Source of the DNA: Desulfurivibrionaceae bacterium
GTDB taxonomy: Bacteria > Desulfobacterota > Desulfobulbia > Desulfobulbales > VMSU01
Assembly: GCA_030145275.1 (NCBI GenBank)
Contig: JAQYVV010000007.1
Span: 62,001 to 126,000 of the forward strand
Reading direction: 5' to 3'
DNA length: 64,000 nucleotides
Shown here: positions 61,737 to 64,000 of the stretch, one piece after another
Layout of the letters: each line of letters opens with the position of its first letter
Numbering within the stretch: position 1 is the first letter of the stretch
Notes under the pieces: model-generated
The model's input: the letters and a program-made list of their open reading frames with translations, nothing else
Databases searched by the model: none
What the model was told of the DNA's origin: nothing
Position numbers and translations under genes: made by a program

Positions 61737-61906
61737 GTAAATATTCGGCAACACTCCAGCTCTGCCCGATCAGGCTGACTCACGTAGAATTACTACGCTT
61801 CGCCAACCTGATCGAACACATCTGAAGCGGCGGAGTCTTCGCTTACCTGTCAAACATTTACATTTTGTTGGTTATTGTTGTTTTTCGGTGTTAGTCGAAT
61901 ATTTAC
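61737..61906. repeat. Palindromic repeat family A, full copy A14
   Basis: GTAAATATTCGGCAACACTCC (first 20 bp from 61737) pairs with the arm ending AACATTTAC near 61861. Stem GATCAGG/CCTGATC; tip region CACGTAGAATTACTACG. Then spacer (complement of AACAACAATAACCAACAAAATG) and outer end CGAATATTTAC to 61906. It fills the dnaG leader. 61907-62161 has no recognised gene; the GC-rich stretch 62090-62148 can fold, but I could not match it to a riboswitch. Confidence 0.85.
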
Positions 61907-62161
61907 GAGTGTATCTTAAACAAACGAATAATACCTGTGAGTTCAGGGCAAAAATTATCTACCCAAACAGATTAGGAAATGTCATTATAAAGCAGCTGCA
62001 TAAAATTGCTAATGCAATTTAAATAATCTGAACCCAAACTGAATAATTGCTCAACCGATTTAAGCAAGTCCCTTGGCTGGCAATGCCATACAATACAGCC
62101 TGGGGGGGAAATTGCTGCGCCACAGAGCGAAGCCTCCTAACCGGGAGTTTTTAAAAAATAT

Positions 62162-62881
62162 ATGACCACAGACATCGGTAAAATACTTGCGTATGAGGTT
62201 AAAAAGGAGATTGCTGACCGTTATTTCGGCTTTCGCAAATTCATCGAGCAAGACAAAGAGAACCTTGAAACACAGGTCAAGCTTACCGCATTGACCATTG
62301 AACAGAAAATATGCAACGACCTGGTCCGCATTTACATAATGCTGCAGGACGAGGATTTAATCAGAAATTTTTTTGAGCTTACCGGCCTCAATGAAGAGAT
62401 ATATTACGATTCTTATGCTATACAGTCACCGACGATCAGAAAGCGTGTTTTTACGGAGGTGAAAACAACGGGCTTGACCAGATCTGGACGCTTCAAAAAT
62501 CTGCTGCTTAACTGTTATGACAATCTTGTCCGGCACGTAGATGAGTACAGGGAGAGCATTGCCTCTTTGCTGGTTGAGCATGAAACAATTGTGGAAGCAA
62601 TTAATCTTTTTTACCGGAAAACAGACATCACCCAGATTATGGGATTTTTAAGAAGTCTAGATGCGGGATATAATCCTGGCAGCGGCCTGCAAAACGCAAC
62701 AACCGGCCTTGTCGACCCTGGTCATTTTGAGGAAAAAATGAAAGTCCGGCCTCCAGGGCCAATTGAGCATAATTTTTCCAATATACAGCCCATTCCAGCT
62801 CTAAGCCTGATAAAAAAAGAGCTCAAAAAACTTGCAGAACAGGCCTATAAAAGATCCACTTTATTGCCCAATGAATATTGA
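62162..62881 (+). CDS. Hypothetical protein, mostly alpha-helical, 239 aa
   Basis: I do not recognise a family. Soluble, no signal peptide or membrane helix. Predicted long helices: residues ~5-60 (EVKKEIADRYFGFRKFIEQD, then NLETQVKLTALTIEQKICND), ~100-160 (LTRSGRFKNLLLNCYDNLVRH) and a C-terminal basic helix (LIKKELKKLAEQAYKRS). The middle part ~185-215 is Gly/Pro-rich. The ribosome site is weak (GGGAG 14 bases upstream). Its stop overlaps the start of the antiporter gene, so the two are coupled and may share a role in ion homeostasis or stress; that is only inference. Confidence 0.7.
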   Translation: MTTDIGKILAYEVKKEIADRYFGFRKFIEQDKENLETQVKLTALTIEQKICNDLVRIYIMLQDEDLIRNFFELTGLNEEIYYDSYAIQSPTIRKRVFTEVKTTGLTRSGRFKNLLLNCYDNLVRHVDEYRESIASLLVEHETIVEAINLFYRKTDITQIMGFLRSLDAGYNPGSGLQNATTGLVDPGHFEEKMKVRPPGPIEHNFSNIQPIPALSLIKKELKKLAEQAYKRSTLLPNEY

Positions 62882-63836
62882 ACCTAATTTTGCAACTCTC
62901 TGGCTCTCTGGCACTGCCCTTATTTTTGGCCTCGGCCTACTCTTTATTGGCGGCGAAATGCTTATTTCGGGAGCCGCCAAAATAGCCCTGCGGCTCGGCA
63001 TGAGCTCTCTCTTGATCGGTCTGACTGTGGTCGCTTTCGGAACCTCGATGCCGGAGCTTTTTGTCAGCCTGAATGCCTCATTTTCGGGGCATTCAGATAT
63101 AATGTTTGGCAATGTGGTGGGCAGTAATATTGCCAACGTCGGCTTGGTTTTGGCTTTTTCTGCCCTTTTGTCCCCCCTGGTTATTCATTTTAACAGGCTT
63201 CGCATTGAGCTCTATATGGTTATTGCAGCGGGACTTCTCCTCCTGGCCTTGACCATTTGGGGCTATTTCCCCAGGCCTGTCGGGATACTGTTCACCTCAA
63301 TCCTTGCGGTATATACCGTTCTATCGTACCGCAAAGAGGCAAAAGAGAACAATCGAAAGGCCAAAGAGGGTGAGGTTGACAAATCCAATCATAGCCCATA
63401 CCCGCTCATTTCAGGCCTAGTTATCGGCGGCCTTGTGTTTATGTGGTTTGGCTCAGACTATTTTATTATGGGAGCCGTTGACATTGCCCGTTTTTTTGGA
63501 CTTTCAGATCTTATCATCGGGCTGACTCTCGCAGCAGTCGGCACCTCGCTGCCGGAACTTGCCTCCTGTATCTCAGCTCTGAGGCGGAAGGAAGGGGATA
63601 TTTTAGTGGGAAATATTATAGGAAGTAATCTTTTTAATATACTGCTGGTTCTGGGAATTACAGCAGGAATAAAACCTTTCTCGATCCCCCATCAGGTTCT
63701 ACTCCGTGATCTCCCGGTAATGCTGGCCTTTTCCATCATCTTAGTGCCAATTGCCATGTATGCAAAAGAGATAAAGCGCTGGCATGGCGCCGCCCTACTG
63801 GCCGGTTACTTTTTATACATATATTCTCTCAGGTAA
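62871..63836 (+). CDS. Calcium/sodium antiporter (CaCA family, YrbG-like)
   Basis: 321 aa with about ten membrane segments in two inverted halves. Each half has the alpha-repeat signature: GLTVVAFGTSMPELFVSL with GNVVGSNIANVGLV in the first, and GLTLAAVGTSLPELASCI with GNIIGSNLFNILLV in the second. The acidic Glu of both PEL motifs is intact, as needed for cation exchange. A cytoplasmic loop (~residues 150-185, rich in Lys/Glu) joins the halves. The ATG at 62871 overlaps the upstream stop by 11 bases; translation is probably coupled. Confidence 0.92.
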   Translation: MNIEPNFATLWLSGTALIFGLGLLFIGGEMLISGAAKIALRLGMSSLLIGLTVVAFGTSMPELFVSLNASFSGHSDIMFGNVVGSNIANVGLVLAFSALLSPLVIHFNRLRIELYMVIAAGLLLLALTIWGYFPRPVGILFTSILAVYTVLSYRKEAKENNRKAKEGEVDKSNHSPYPLISGLVIGGLVFMWFGSDYFIMGAVDIARFFGLSDLIIGLTLAAVGTSLPELASCISALRRKEGDILVGNIIGSNLFNILLVLGITAGIKPFSIPHQVLLRDLPVMLAFSIILVPIAMYAKEIKRWHGAALLAGYFLYIYSLR

Positions 63837-63872
63837 CCGACCACACTCCTCAGGCAACATACCTTTTTGTCT

Positions 63873-64000
63873 TTACCCCTCTTCTTTTAAGTCAAGATAG
63901 TATTCGTAGGCCTCTTTAGGTTTCATGTCTTCATGAACGACCTTTCCCACTGCCTGAATCATCGCTTTTGGCGCCTCAGACTGGAAAATATTTCTTCCCA
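63873..64000 (-). CDS. Class I fructose-bisphosphate aldolase (DhnA/DeoC-LacD type), C-terminal end only
   Basis: Minus-strand frame entering from the right edge and stopping at TAA 63873-63875. The 42 visible residues include GRNIFQSEAPKAMIQAV, GKVVHED and AYEYYLDLKEEG. GRNIFQ...P..M..A.. is the C-terminal phosphate-binding signature of archaeal-type class I FBP aldolases and their AroA'/LacD relatives. The rest lies outside the window. Convergent with the antiporter gene. Confidence 0.75.
   Translation of the reverse strand, partial: GRNIFQSEAPKAMIQAVGKVVHEDMKPKEAYEYYLDLKEEG

Noticed and set aside
62040-62160. GC-rich leader before the 239-aa gene as a riboswitch (c-di-GMP or Mn2+ type)
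   Set aside because: GCGAAGCC recalls part of a GEMM core and the downstream antiporter recalls yybP-ykoY targets, but I could not place the remaining conserved bases or helices of either class.

Overview
The window reads as chromosomal DNA of a Gram-negative, moderate-GC member of the Desulfobacterota, most plausibly the Desulfobulbales. This is inferred from a DapL-type lysine pathway beside dapA/dapB/dapF, an MshL/PilQ-type pilus operon, a membrane-anchored dodecaheme cytochrome, HAMP-less chemoreceptors and a DUF3365 hybrid kinase. I saw no rRNA, tRNA, CRISPR array, prophage or intact transposase gene.

Layout. 1-3.5 kb: the start of a ribosome hibernation factor with a cold-shock tail (partial), nagZ, queC and sfsA on the minus strand. 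3.5-16.4 kb: a sensory and accessory region full of repeats, holding two chemoreceptors, cheW, an orphan FlhB C-terminal protein, a substrate-binding protein with an overlapping CHASE3 histidine kinase, a 12-heme cytochrome, dapL and a degenerate receiver-TPR protein. 16.7-27 kb: htpG, a three-gene ABC exporter set (ATPase, GldF-GldG fusion, DUF4340), an NTF2-like protein and a DUF3365/PAS hybrid kinase. 27.7-31.3 kb: uvrA and secB with a clear terminator. 31.4-43.9 kb: a long minus-strand arginine, lysine and folate cluster in the order argB-argD-argF-argG-argH-lipoprotein-lysA-dapF-dapA-dapB-folK-YHS protein-transaldolase. 44-50.3 kb: pilMNOP plus a split PilQ. 50.8-53.7 kb: lepB-pyrB-pyrC. 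53.8-61.7 kb: a short rod-type flagellar protein, topB, dprA, rpoD and dnaG. 62.2-64 kb: an unknown protein, a Ca2+/Na+ antiporter and the tail of a class I aldolase.

Genes that work together: DapA, DapB, DapL, DapF and LysA give a complete route from aspartate semialdehyde to lysine. ArgB, D, F, G and H cover most of arginine synthesis. PilM, N, O and P with the two PilQ halves form the alignment and outer-membrane complex of a type IV pilus. The two chemoreceptors and CheW form part of a chemosensory array whose kinase is not in the window.

The most unusual content is between the genes. At least 14 loci carry members of one palindromic repeat family (called A here). Its arms differ between copies but stay base-paired within each copy. 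Half of the loci lie within 8 bp of a stop codon, and some supply the stop. Two copies of a 179-180 bp MITE-like element (B) are flanked by TA, and one sits inside an A element. A third family (E, three copies) has short inverted repeats and a shared reading frame. Several gene fossils lie beside these repeats: a duplicated sfsA/flhB-like junction and a histidine kinase fragment. A 4 x 7 bp tandem repeat lies inside the first codons of dapF.
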